Assembly: GCA_964593865.1 (NCBI GenBank)
Contig: CAZQKE010000012.1
Span: 1-23,490, forward strand
Length of the DNA: 23,490 bases
Source of the DNA: CAZQKE01 sp964593865
GTDB lineage: Bacteria; Chloroflexota; Anaerolineae; JAAYZQ01
Reading direction: 5' to 3'
Part shown: positions 1 through 6,771 of the stretch, in pieces
Layout: each line of letters begins with the position of its first letter
How positions within the stretch are numbered: position 1 is the first letter of the stretch
Made by a program: the position numbers and the translations under genes
Notes under the pieces: model-generated
What the model saw: only the letters and a program-made list of their open reading frames with translations
Told to the model about the DNA's origin: nothing
The model's database searches: none

Positions 1-708
1 GCCGAGGGTGAATGGACCATGCGGGGCGATCCGCCCACCTGCTCCGGCGGCAAGGCCCACCACCTGCAAGCCTCAAGCGAACGCTACACCCTGGACCTGG
101 TGCTGGCCCCCACCAAACCCGCCGCCCTGCACGGCCCCGACGGCCGGGGCGTGGTGCAGATGGGCGAGGCAGGCACATCGTTTTACTATTCCTACCCGGA
201 GATGAAAGGGGATGGCTTCCTATGGGTGGACGGTCGGGCACAGACCGTCACCGCTTCCGCCTGGATGGACCACCAATGGGGCAGCTGGCAGGCCCACGGC
301 GGCTACGCCGGCTGGGATTGGTTCAGCCTGCGCCTGGATGACGGCGTGCAGGTGATGCTCTTTGACTTTCGGGACGGGGCGGGCGGCATTCAGGCCGGGT
401 CGGGTGGGACGTGGATCGCCGCCGACGGCAGCACCACTCCCCTGACGATGGACGACTATGCCCTGGAAGTACTGGATCGCTGGACCAGCCCCACCAGCGG
501 AGCAACCTATCCCGTCCGCTGGCGGGTGACCGTCCCCGCCCACGGCTTGGATGTCACCGTAGAGGCGATCTTTCCGGAGCAGGAACTGACCACCGAGTTG
601 GGACCGGTTTATTGGGAAGGGGCCGTCATCGTGCGCGGCTCGGCGACCGGCAAAGGCTTTGTGGAGATGACCGGCTACAACCCCCAGACCCGGTCCGCCG
701 GACCGTAA
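1..708 (+). CDS. CrtC/AttH-like lipocalin-type hydratase, 5'-truncated
   Basis: The gene is open from the first base of the window, so its N-terminus lies outside; about 235 residues are visible, ending at TAA 706-708. It carries the family signature WMDHQWGS (about 245-290), a following 'GWDWFSLRLDDG' strand pattern, and a C-terminal 'GFVEMTGYNPQ' end. This pattern belongs to the carotenoid 1,2-hydratase (CrtC) / AttH superfamily of two lipocalin-like beta-barrels, which includes hydratases and 'predicted secreted hydrolases'. The reaction here is not determined: carotenoid hydration is one option, but many AttH-like members have unknown substrates. It ends 101 bp before the amylase-type gene. 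The low-identity family and the missing N-terminus leave the signal peptide and cell location unknown. The fold assignment is fairly secure; the substrate is not. Confidence 0.75.
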   Translation, partial: AEGEWTMRGDPPTCSGGKAHHLQASSERYTLDLVLAPTKPAALHGPDGRGVVQMGEAGTSFYYSYPEMKGDGFLWVDGRAQTVTASAWMDHQWGSWQAHGGYAGWDWFSLRLDDGVQVMLFDFRDGAGGIQAGSGGTWIAADGSTTPLTMDDYALEVLDRWTSPTSGATYPVRWRVTVPAHGLDVTVEAIFPEQELTTELGPVYWEGAVIVRGSATGKGFVEMTGYNPQTRSAGP

Positions 709-733
709 CCCGGCCCTTTTGCCCGATCGCCGT

Positions 734-793
734 CGGGGCAAACGCATCCATCGCCGCCTTCGCGGCGCGCATCCCGTACACGCGTTTGCCCCG
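734..793. other. Nested inverted repeat between two genes
   Basis: A perfect 12-bp inverted repeat (cggggcaaacgc 734-745 with gcgtttgccccg 782-793) encloses a second perfect 6-bp hairpin with a four-base CTTC loop (752-757 / 762-767). It fills most of the 101-bp gap between the hydratase stop and the GH13 start, which is 17 bp further on. There is no T-tract, so it is not a typical intrinsic terminator. It could be an mRNA stabiliser or processing site, a translation control element for the downstream gene, or a repeat-derived palindrome. Confidence 0.7.
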
Positions 794-809
794 GACACCG
801 TCTGGGGCG

Positions 810-2426
810 ATGGAAGAATTCATTTTCGGCACATTGGCCACCGACGATCTCAAGCTGGTGCACCACCGGACGGCATGGCGGGGCGTGCAGCACAACCACG
901 CCCTGACCCCTTGCGACCCCCTGCCCGGTCGGCCTGTGCACCTCACCGTGCGCCTGGGCCACGACGTGGCCGCCGACCATGTAGCCTGCTACTACACCCT
1001 TGACGGCAGCGATCCCCAGGGCGACCACGGCCAAGCCCACCGCGGCCACGTCCTGCTTTTGGAACGCAGCGACGTGCAATGGGATACCTTTGTCTGGGGC
1101 TACGGCGAAGTGTGGCAAGGCACGCTTCCTCCCCAGCCGGAAGGGACCCTCATCCGCTACCGCATCGGGGCCTGGTCCGGTGATGGCCCGGAGATCTTTG
1201 CCGACTGGCCTTCCGTTCAGGCCACCGCCGAACAGGCAGCCCACGCCTTCTTCCGGGGCGAACCCTTGCCCGAAATCCCTCCCGGCGACCCGGCCCAGGG
1301 CCACACCTTTGCCCTGCGCGTGGACCGCCTTCGCCCGCCCCCGTGGGCGCGGCAGGCCGTCATCTACCATATCTTTGTAGACCGCTTTTTCCCCGGCACC
1401 GGCCGCGACTGGCTCCAAACCGATGACCTCCAGGGCTTTTGCGGCGGGACCTTGTGGGGTGTGGCCGAAAAAATGGACTATGTGGCCGAGTTGGGGGCCA
1501 CCTGCCTGTGGCTCAGCCCCCTTTTTCCCAGTCCCAGCCACCACGGCTACGACGCCACCGACCTCTACCGCGTCGAGCCACGCCTGGGCGGGGAGGCCGC
1601 CCTGCGGGCCGTGGTGGAAGAAGCCCACCGACGGGGCATCCGCGTCCTCCTGGACTTTGTCTGCAACCATGTCTCCAACGAGCACCCCTTCTTCGTCCAG
1701 GCCCTGGCCGACCCCGACGGCCCCTATCGGCAATGGTTTATCTTTGACGATTCGGAGATCGGTTACCGCACCTTCTTCGGCGTGCCGACCATGCCCCAGG
1801 TCAACGTAGAGCACCCCCCGGCACGACGGTGGCTGATAGACGCCGCCCGCTTCTGGCTGCGCGAGTTCAACGTGGACGGCTATCGCCTTGATTATGCCAA
1901 CGGTCCCGGCCCCGATTTCTGGACCGATTTCTGGGCCGCTTGCAAGGAAGAAAAGGCCGATTGCTTTTGCTTCGGCGAAGTGGTAGATACCCCCGCCGTG
2001 CAGCGGACCTATGCAGGCCGACTGGACGGCTGCCTGGACTTTCTCACCGCCGACGCCCTGCGTCGCACCTTCGCCCTGGGCCGCTGGGATGAAGCCCGGC
2101 TGGATCGCTTCCTGGCCCGCCACGAACGGTTCTTCCCCGCCGACTTTGTGCGCCCCACCTTCTTGGACAACCACGACATGGACCGTTTCCTCTTCCTGGC
2201 CGGAGGCGACCGGGAAGCGTTGCGCCGCGCCGCCGCCTTTCAGATGCGCCTGCCCGGCCCGCCCATCATCTACTACGGAACCGAAGTGGGATTGACCCAA
2301 AGGGTGAGCATCCGGGCCGGAGCGGGGATGCACGTCAACCGCGTGCCCATGGTCTGGGGAGAGGAGCAGGACCGGGAGCTCCTGGATTTTTACCGGTCGC
2401 TGATCCGGCAGAGGCGCAACCTGTGA
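810..2426 (+). CDS. GH13 alpha-amylase / neopullulanase-type glycoside hydrolase
   Basis: Alpha-glucan hydrolase or transglycosylase of 538 residues. Residues 1-165 form a beta-sandwich-like N-domain; the catalytic barrel begins near 'YHIFVDRFFPG'. All four classic GH13 regions are visible: I DFVCNH (D282, H287), II GYRLDYANG (nucleophile D361), III CFGEVVD (acid/base E390) and IV FLDNHD (H455, transition-state stabiliser D456). The late motif 'PPIIYYGTEVGL' is also typical. I chose ATG 810 because the frame upstream overlaps the hydratase gene and has no family-like sequence; the ribosome site (ggggcg) is weak. The protein stops right after 'FYRSLIRQRRNL', where GH13 enzymes normally continue into an 80-100 residue C-domain, so that domain is missing. 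No signal peptide is seen, suggesting a cytoplasmic maltodextrin or glycogen enzyme. The stop overlaps the next start (GTGA). Confidence 0.9.
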   Translation: MEEFIFGTLATDDLKLVHHRTAWRGVQHNHALTPCDPLPGRPVHLTVRLGHDVAADHVACYYTLDGSDPQGDHGQAHRGHVLLLERSDVQWDTFVWGYGEVWQGTLPPQPEGTLIRYRIGAWSGDGPEIFADWPSVQATAEQAAHAFFRGEPLPEIPPGDPAQGHTFALRVDRLRPPPWARQAVIYHIFVDRFFPGTGRDWLQTDDLQGFCGGTLWGVAEKMDYVAELGATCLWLSPLFPSPSHHGYDATDLYRVEPRLGGEAALRAVVEEAHRRGIRVLLDFVCNHVSNEHPFFVQALADPDGPYRQWFIFDDSEIGYRTFFGVPTMPQVNVEHPPARRWLIDAARFWLREFNVDGYRLDYANGPGPDFWTDFWAACKEEKADCFCFGEVVDTPAVQRTYAGRLDGCLDFLTADALRRTFALGRWDEARLDRFLARHERFFPADFVRPTFLDNHDMDRFLFLAGGDREALRRAAAFQMRLPGPPIIYYGTEVGLTQRVSIRAGAGMHVNRVPMVWGEEQDRELLDFYRSLIRQRRNL

Positions 2427-4426
2427 TCCCCCGGCGCAAAACCTTCCTGTTGGCCATCCTGCTGACGGCGGCCCTGGTGCGGAGCTGGGCCGCCCTGCGC
2501 TTGCCCCTGGCCGAAGGTGAGCGGCTTATGGCCCTGGCCGATGCAACCGCCCTGCGTGACGGCGGCCTGCCTGCCCTGGCCGAGCGCGCAGCCGGACAGG
2601 GAGGATCGCTCCCCGTCGGCCTGCTCTACGGGTTGGAGGGATTGGCCCTGGGGGAAGGGACCGCCTGGCCGGTGGCGGTATATGCCGGGCGGCTGCTTTC
2701 CGCCGCGTTGGGCGTTGCTGCCGTCCTCCTCCTGGCCCTCCTGGACCCCCTGGCCGGGGGATTGCTGGCCCTGCACACCCTGGCCGTCGCCGCGACCGGG
2801 CGACTGAGCGGGGATGCCCTGGCCTTGTTGACCGCCCTGTTGGCGGTTTTGGCCCTCCAACGGGCGAAGCATAGCCGCGATTGGAAGTTCTGGCTTTCCG
2901 CCCCGGCCCTGGGCGCGACGGCGGCCCACACGCCCGCTGCCCTGCCCCTTCTCCCGGCCCTCCTCACCCTGGCCCGCCGGGAAAAGAAAGCCACCCGGTC
3001 CGACCTGGTCTTTTACTCGGTCCTTGCCCTGCTCGCCTGCATCCTGCTTCGTCCGGCCCTGTGGCGCGCCGCCTGGCCGCCCTACCCTCGGATCGCCGCC
3101 CCCCAACTCTGGACCCAAACCCTTCTCCTTCTTGGCCGTTCCCTCCCCGCCCAACGCCACCCCGACGCCTTCCTCTACCCCGCCCCCGACGCCCTGATCC
3201 TTCTCCTGGCCTTGCCCGGCCTCTACCGGGAATGGCACGGTCGCCGTTGGGTGGTCATCTGGGCGGTCTCCGGTCTGCTCTTTTTGCCGGTCTGGCCCGG
3301 CGGAGGACAACAAAACATCCTGCTCCTGCTGCCGCCCCTCTGCCTGGCGGCCTCGGCGACGGTGCGCTTCCTCCTGGCCCGGCTCCGCGAGCACGAAACC
3401 TATTGGCACTGGCTGCGCCAGATGGTCCCCGCGCCGCCCCTCGCCTTCTGGCTCCTGGCCGGGGCGCTGCTGACCGCCTTTGTCGTCGGCTACACCGCTT
3501 TCACCCTGGAGCTGACCCTGGGACGCCTGGGCTGGTCCCATCTCACCGCCGAAAACTCCCCCTTGCCCGACAACACGGTCTACGCCCTCGCCCCCGCCGA
3601 CGCCGGGCGGATGATGCTCGCCACGGGTGGGGGCGTCGCCCTGTGGTCGCCTCCCCCCGCCGCCGACCGCCCGGCCCGCTGGCAGGTCTGGACGCAGGAC
3701 AACGCACCCTTGCCCGCCGAGCGGGTGCGGGCCGTGCTCCGCGACGGGGAGGGGGCCTGGTGGTTCGGCACCGACGCCGGGCCGGTCCGCTACGACGGGG
3801 CGAGATGGCGGGCTTTCCGCGCCGCCGACCTGGGGTTGAAAGGGGAACGGGTCCACGCCCTGGCCCTGGGGGAGGATGGTCGGGTGTGGGTCGGCACGGA
3901 GGGGGGCGTCGCCTTCTGGGACGGCGCGGCCTGGACGCCCCTACCCGGTGCGGAAGGGGTGTACGCCCTGGCCGTGGAGGGCAACCGGGTGTGGATCGGC
4001 ACGGGGAAGGGCCTTTCGCGCCTGGATACGACCACCGGCCTGGAGGCCCATTTCGCCGGGTTTGCCGCCGGTGTCTCGGCCCTGCTGGTGGAGGGGGAAG
4101 GACGCGTCTGGGCCGGGACGATGGGCGACGGTCTGGGCCTGTGGGATGGGCAAGGCTGGCGGTTCTACCGCCCCGGCGGGGATGGCTTGCCCCACGGCTT
4201 TGTGACCGCCCTGGCCGCCGCCGGTCCGGGGGCCATCTGGGTAGGCACGGCCCACCCCACGGAGGTCGGCGGGACCCTTTCCCGCTTTGACGGACAACGT
4301 TGGGAACACCTAACACCGACCAATTCGGGCTTTTCCGCCGCGGAGCCGTTGGCCATCACCTGGGACGGAGTGGGGAGCTGGTGGATCGGGACCCGGACGG
4401 CAGGGGTGGACATCCTGCGGCGGTGA
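2423..4426 (+). CDS. Polytopic membrane protein fused to seven-repeat beta-propeller
   Basis: 667 residues starting at GTG 2423, which overlaps the previous stop by 4 bp, so translation is probably coupled. Residues 1-365 hold about ten hydrophobic segments. Their arrangement ('LPVGLLYGLEGLALG', then 'YAGRLLSAALGV') recalls PMT/ArnT-type lipid-linked-sugar glycosyltransferases, but the acidic motif after the first segment is only AEGE, so activity is doubtful. From about residue 375 there are seven repeats of the two-component-regulator propeller type, each with 'V.AL...GRVWVGT..G...' and often 'DG..W'; the fifth to seventh end in WAGT, WVGT and WIGT. Seven repeats would close one complete propeller, presumably outside the membrane. 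Such propellers usually sit in hybrid histidine kinases; no kinase follows here. The role is unknown: a surface sensor or sugar-binding or transfer protein is possible. Confidence 0.75.
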   Translation: MIPRRKTFLLAILLTAALVRSWAALRLPLAEGERLMALADATALRDGGLPALAERAAGQGGSLPVGLLYGLEGLALGEGTAWPVAVYAGRLLSAALGVAAVLLLALLDPLAGGLLALHTLAVAATGRLSGDALALLTALLAVLALQRAKHSRDWKFWLSAPALGATAAHTPAALPLLPALLTLARREKKATRSDLVFYSVLALLACILLRPALWRAAWPPYPRIAAPQLWTQTLLLLGRSLPAQRHPDAFLYPAPDALILLLALPGLYREWHGRRWVVIWAVSGLLFLPVWPGGGQQNILLLLPPLCLAASATVRFLLARLREHETYWHWLRQMVPAPPLAFWLLAGALLTAFVVGYTAFTLELTLGRLGWSHLTAENSPLPDNTVYALAPADAGRMMLATGGGVALWSPPPAADRPARWQVWTQDNAPLPAERVRAVLRDGEGAWWFGTDAGPVRYDGARWRAFRAADLGLKGERVHALALGEDGRVWVGTEGGVAFWDGAAWTPLPGAEGVYALAVEGNRVWIGTGKGLSRLDTTTGLEAHFAGFAAGVSALLVEGEGRVWAGTMGDGLGLWDGQGWRFYRPGGDGLPHGFVTALAAAGPGAIWVGTAHPTEVGGTLSRFDGQRWEHLTPTNSGFSAAEPLAITWDGVGSWWIGTRTAGVDILRR

Positions 4427-4460
4427 AGGGGAGTGCGCTTGGGGACGACAATATGGCTTC

Positions 4461-4496
4461 ACAACAAAAGAAGCCGCCTGGATCATCAGGCGGCTT
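4461..4496 (-). terminator. Intrinsic terminator of the rpsA-dksA-like operon
   Basis: A perfect 10-bp stem (aagccgcctg 4471-4480 with caggcggctt 4487-4496) with a six-base loop lies 17 bp beyond the stop of the minus-strand zinc-finger gene. On the minus strand it is followed by the T-rich tract cttttgttgt (4461-4470), the form of a Rho-independent terminator. The plus-strand operon converges here as well, but on that strand the hairpin is followed by gacc and not by T residues, so termination would be weaker. Confidence 0.85.
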
Positions 4497-4513
4497 GACC
4501 GTGACGGGTGACG

Positions 4514-4840
4514 CTATTTCTTTTGGGCGCAGGTGATGCATCGCCTGGTATGGGGCAAGATGGCCAAGCGGGCAGGGTCAATCTGTTGCCCACAGACCTC
4601 ACAGTAGCCATAGTTCCCCTCTTCGGCCTTTTGCAGGGCTACTTCCAAAGAGCGGGCTTTGTTTTCCGCCCGCTGCTTGAGGGCCAGGCACATTTCCCAC
4701 TCATAGATGTTGGGATCGCCCTTGCCCAAGCCGTAGTCGCCCCTCTCTTCCAGCCGCTCTTCCAAGCGGGCGATCTCGGCCCGCACCTCTTCTAGCTCTT
4801 CCAGCAATCGTGCTTTCAGGTCAATTGCGGTTGTGGACAT
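4514..4840 (-). CDS. DksA/TraR-type C4 zinc-finger protein
   Basis: 108 residues. Residues 5-72 are strongly charged heptad-like helix (coiled coil). A C4 zinc finger follows with C80, C83, C101 and C104 ('CEVCGQQID...CITC'), the DksA/TraR signature. Proteins of this family bind RNA polymerase through the secondary channel, or act as general stress and sporulation-linked zinc-finger proteins. The coiled-coil tip usually carries two aspartates in true DksA; here the turn region reads 'ERGDYGLGKGDPN', so DksA-like activity is not assured. This form is close to YocK/YteA-like short proteins. ATG 4840 has only a weak upstream purine site. It lies 34 bp after rpsA on the same strand and shares its terminator, so it is probably co-transcribed with rpsA and linked to growth-rate control. 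Confidence 0.88.
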   Translation of the reverse strand: MSTTAIDLKARLLEELEEVRAEIARLEERLEERGDYGLGKGDPNIYEWEMCLALKQRAENKARSLEVALQKAEEGNYGYCEVCGQQIDPARLAILPHTRRCITCAQKK

Positions 4841-4874
4841 GACGACTCACACCGTCCGTAAAGGTCTGCCTCTA

Positions 4875-6263
4875 TCAGGCCGGGACCATAACCGGCTCCG
4901 GCGTCTCCATTTCTCCCGGTTCACGCAAACTGGCTTCAATGAACTCTGCCGCTGCTTCGGCAACGGCGGCAGCTTCGGTGTCTACCGGCTCTTCCGTCTC
5001 TTTGGCGGTGGGCGCAGCCTTCATCTCCGTCGGAGGGGCTTGCTCCTCCCCGGCGGCGGCCAGCTTGGCCGCCCACTCGGCCCATTCCGCCTCCAGCACC
5101 CGCTTCAGGCTCAGCCCCAACCGCTTGCGGCGTGTGTCAATGCGGATGATGCGCAACAGGAGCAGATCGCCCTTTTTGACCACATCGCGGGGGTGGGAGA
5201 TGGGGCCTTCGGCCAGTTCGGAGACGTGGATCAGGCCCTCCACGCCGTCCTCTATGCGGGCAAAGGCTCCGAAATCCACGACGTTGGTGACGGTTCCTTC
5301 TACCAACTGCCCCACTTCGTATTTGTCTTCAATCAACGACCAGGGTTCGGGTTGGAGACGTTTCAGGCTCAAGGCGATGCGCTTTTTTTCCCGGTCCAGG
5401 TGCAAGACATAGACCTCCACTTCCTGACCGACCTTGAGCACTTCGCGGGGATGGCGCACCCGCCGCCAACTCAGCTCGGAAAGGTGGATCAGGCCATCGG
5501 CCCCGCCCAAGTCTACGAACGCGCCAAAGTTGCATAGGCTGCTGACGACACCCCGGCGCACTTCGCCTTCGCGCAGCTCGGCGAGCAACCGCTCCCTCTG
5601 CTGCCGACGCCATTCCCGCTGGGCCGCCGTGGCCGAAAGGATCAAGCGGCGCTTGCGTCTGTTGATCTCAATGATCTTGACCCGCAAAGTTTCCCCTACC
5701 ATTTTGGAAAGGCGTTGCAGCCGTTGCTCCTGACTCAACCCCTGGGGGAACCCCGGAATCTGCGAGGCGGGGATAAAACCGCGAATTTCACCCACGGGAA
5801 AGACCAAACCGCCTTTGTTGTAGCCGATCACCTGGCCTTCAATGATCTCACCCCGGTCCGCCAGATCCTGGGCCTCCATCCATGCCTTTTCCTGGCGGGC
5901 CATGTTGAGGGAAACTATCAGGTTGCCATCCTGATCTTCCGGGCGCAGGATGTAAACGGGGACCTCGTCGCCCACATGCAGTTCGGCCAACGCTTCCGGC
6001 CCCAACCGCTGCATGTCGGCGTAAGGCACAATGCCATCACGCTTGGCCCCAACGTCTACGATGATCTCTTGCTCGCCGATGGAGAGGATCACACCGGTTC
6101 GCACTTCGCCCCGTTTGGGCCGCTGATAGTCCCAGTCTTCGACGGGCATCTCGCCCATGCCTTCCTGGGGGAGGGGTTGTTCTTCGGGTTGTCGGGCGGG
6201 CAAGGCGTCACCGACCGTCCCTTCGGCAAGTCCTACCTTTTCCACTGTCTGCACTGAATCCAT
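4875..6263 (-). CDS. rpsA: 30S ribosomal protein S1 (four S1 domains)
   Basis: 462 residues. Four S1 RNA-binding domains run at about 55-130, 140-218, 233-303 and 317-389. The last two are the most typical ('NFGAFVDLGGADGLIHLSEL', 'DFGAFARIEDGVEGLIHVSEL'). The first two are more divergent, as expected for the ribosome-docking domains. An acidic, Ala/Glu-rich tail of about 70 residues ends the protein. Four-domain S1 proteins are usual outside Proteobacteria, which have six. I preferred ATG 6263 over GTG 6272: the GAGGAG site lies about 11 bases before the ATG but only 2 before the GTG. The protein recruits mRNA to the 30S subunit and often represses its own synthesis, which fits the long structured leader upstream. 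The DksA/TraR-like gene follows 34 bp downstream. Confidence 0.92.
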   Translation of the reverse strand: MDSVQTVEKVGLAEGTVGDALPARQPEEQPLPQEGMGEMPVEDWDYQRPKRGEVRTGVILSIGEQEIIVDVGAKRDGIVPYADMQRLGPEALAELHVGDEVPVYILRPEDQDGNLIVSLNMARQEKAWMEAQDLADRGEIIEGQVIGYNKGGLVFPVGEIRGFIPASQIPGFPQGLSQEQRLQRLSKMVGETLRVKIIEINRRKRRLILSATAAQREWRRQQRERLLAELREGEVRRGVVSSLCNFGAFVDLGGADGLIHLSELSWRRVRHPREVLKVGQEVEVYVLHLDREKKRIALSLKRLQPEPWSLIEDKYEVGQLVEGTVTNVVDFGAFARIEDGVEGLIHVSELAEGPISHPRDVVKKGDLLLLRIIRIDTRRKRLGLSLKRVLEAEWAEWAAKLAAAGEEQAPPTEMKAAPTAKETEEPVDTEAAAVAEAAAEFIEASLREPGEMETPEPVMVPA

Positions 6264-6307
6264 GAACGCCACTTCTCCTCACCAAAGTTCGGCTCCTGTT
6301 CCAGGCA

Positions 6308-6603
6308 ACAAAAAACCCGGCTGTCCGCCTGTGACGTTGGCCAGGGAAGACGCCGAGTTCGCTTTCATCCTTCGCCGACGAGCCATAACCCGGCGCAGCA
6401 ACCGGAAGCTCCGACGCTGCCTCTACCGTGCCGGACGTGACGATCGGATCGCACGTTGGCCAGACTATGGCCGCGTTCCAAGACGCTGATGCGTTTCTAG
6501 AGCCGTCACCTCCTTGTAACACAGGCGCACCTGCACCCATGCTCTGAGGCCTGGACGGCCAGGCAGCCGGGATCAGATTGGCCGATCTCCCTGGAAAAAG
6601 AGC
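6308..6603 (-). promoter_or_regulatory. Long structured 5' leader of rpsA (candidate attenuator RNA)
   Basis: From the predicted start near 6603 to the rpsA start is about 340 nt. Read on the minus strand, the transcript can form: a 6-bp hairpin (6549-6564); a long-range 8-bp helix pairing cccggctg (6564-6571) with cagccggg (6316-6323); a second nested 8-bp helix pairing cgcctgtg (6520-6527) with cacaggcg (6326-6333); and inside these, hairpins at 6458-6472 (5 bp), 6435-6456 (9 bp with one bulge) and 6395-6420. A U6 tract (6310-6315) follows the outer helix directly. An SD-like AAGGAGGTGA sits at 6506-6515. I compared it by memory with lysine, SAM, TPP, cobalamin, c-di-AMP, Mg and T-box elements and found no convincing match. 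Ribosomal-protein autoregulation is the leading inference. Confidence 0.6.
6310..6345 (-). terminator. Intrinsic-terminator-like hairpin in the rpsA leader
   Basis: On the minus strand CCUGGC (6340-6345) can pair with GCCGGG (6316-6321), with one G-U pair and an 18-nt loop, followed at once by six U residues (6310-6315). It lies about 47 bp before the rpsA start codon. The 3' arm is the same sequence that pairs with the distant 5' leader segment 6564-6571, so the two structures exclude each other. That is the arrangement expected for transcription attenuation. The stem is short with a large loop, so its efficiency is uncertain. Confidence 0.5.
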
Positions 6604-6609
6604 CAATGC

Positions 6610-6638
6610 ATTATACACCAATTGGACGCGGCTGTCAA
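6610..6638 (-). promoter_or_regulatory. Consensus sigma-70-type promoter for rpsA
   Basis: Read on the minus strand, TTGACA (6633-6638) and TATAAT (6610-6615) are both perfect consensus hexamers separated by exactly 17 bp (6616-6632). Transcription should start near 6603. This is the strongest promoter visible in the window and suits a highly expressed ribosomal-protein gene. Confidence 0.9.
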
Positions 6639-6706
6639 CTCGCGCACGAGTTCTTCCAACAAGGCAACAAGCCCGGGACAAGCGCATTTCCAAAGGTTGC
6701 GTCGGA

Positions 6707-6742
6707 TCGGGATTTCCCGATTCCCGACCTGTGTGGTAAAAT
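6707..6742 (+). promoter_or_regulatory. Promoter with palindromic operator-like site before the fdrA-like operon
   Basis: A perfect inverted repeat TCGGGA-TT-TCCCGA (6707-6720) is followed by a further half-site TTCCCGA (6721-6727). A -10-like TAAAAT lies at 6737-6742, so the palindrome covers the position where a -35 element would be; the hexamer there (about 6713-6718, TTTCCC) is poor. This is a plausible repressor or activator site controlling the six-gene operon that starts at 6772. The -10 assignment is by eye. Confidence 0.45.
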
Positions 6743-6771
6743 AGTGCAAACGGTGACGTTGGAGTGAGACA

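Noticed and set aside
411..809. In-frame extension of the GH13 gene upstream to 411
   Set aside because: This part overlaps the hydratase gene in another frame, has no family-like sequence and crosses the nested inverted repeat; ATG 810 opens a typical N-domain.
675..2333. Long open frame on the minus strand opposite the GH13 gene
   Set aside because: It is antisense to a gene with intact catalytic motifs; long antisense frames are expected in GC-rich coding DNA, and its peptide shows no domain.
2390..3856. Long minus-strand frame, Gly/Gln/Arg-rich
   Set aside because: Composition is that of a frame-shadow of the membrane-propeller gene, with no domain or ribosome site.
6300..6540. Lysine, SAM or c-di-AMP riboswitch before rpsA
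   Set aside because: Pieces such as GUCGGCGAAGG and CUGGCC recall the lysine element, but the order and core motifs do not fit, and rpsA is not an expected target. A covariance search would settle it.
6208..6693. Minus-strand open frame of 161 codons through the rpsA leader, or a leader peptide from ATG 6540
   Set aside because: It overlaps the rpsA start, crosses the U6 tract and several hairpins, and its peptide has no recognisable feature. RNA structure explains the region better.
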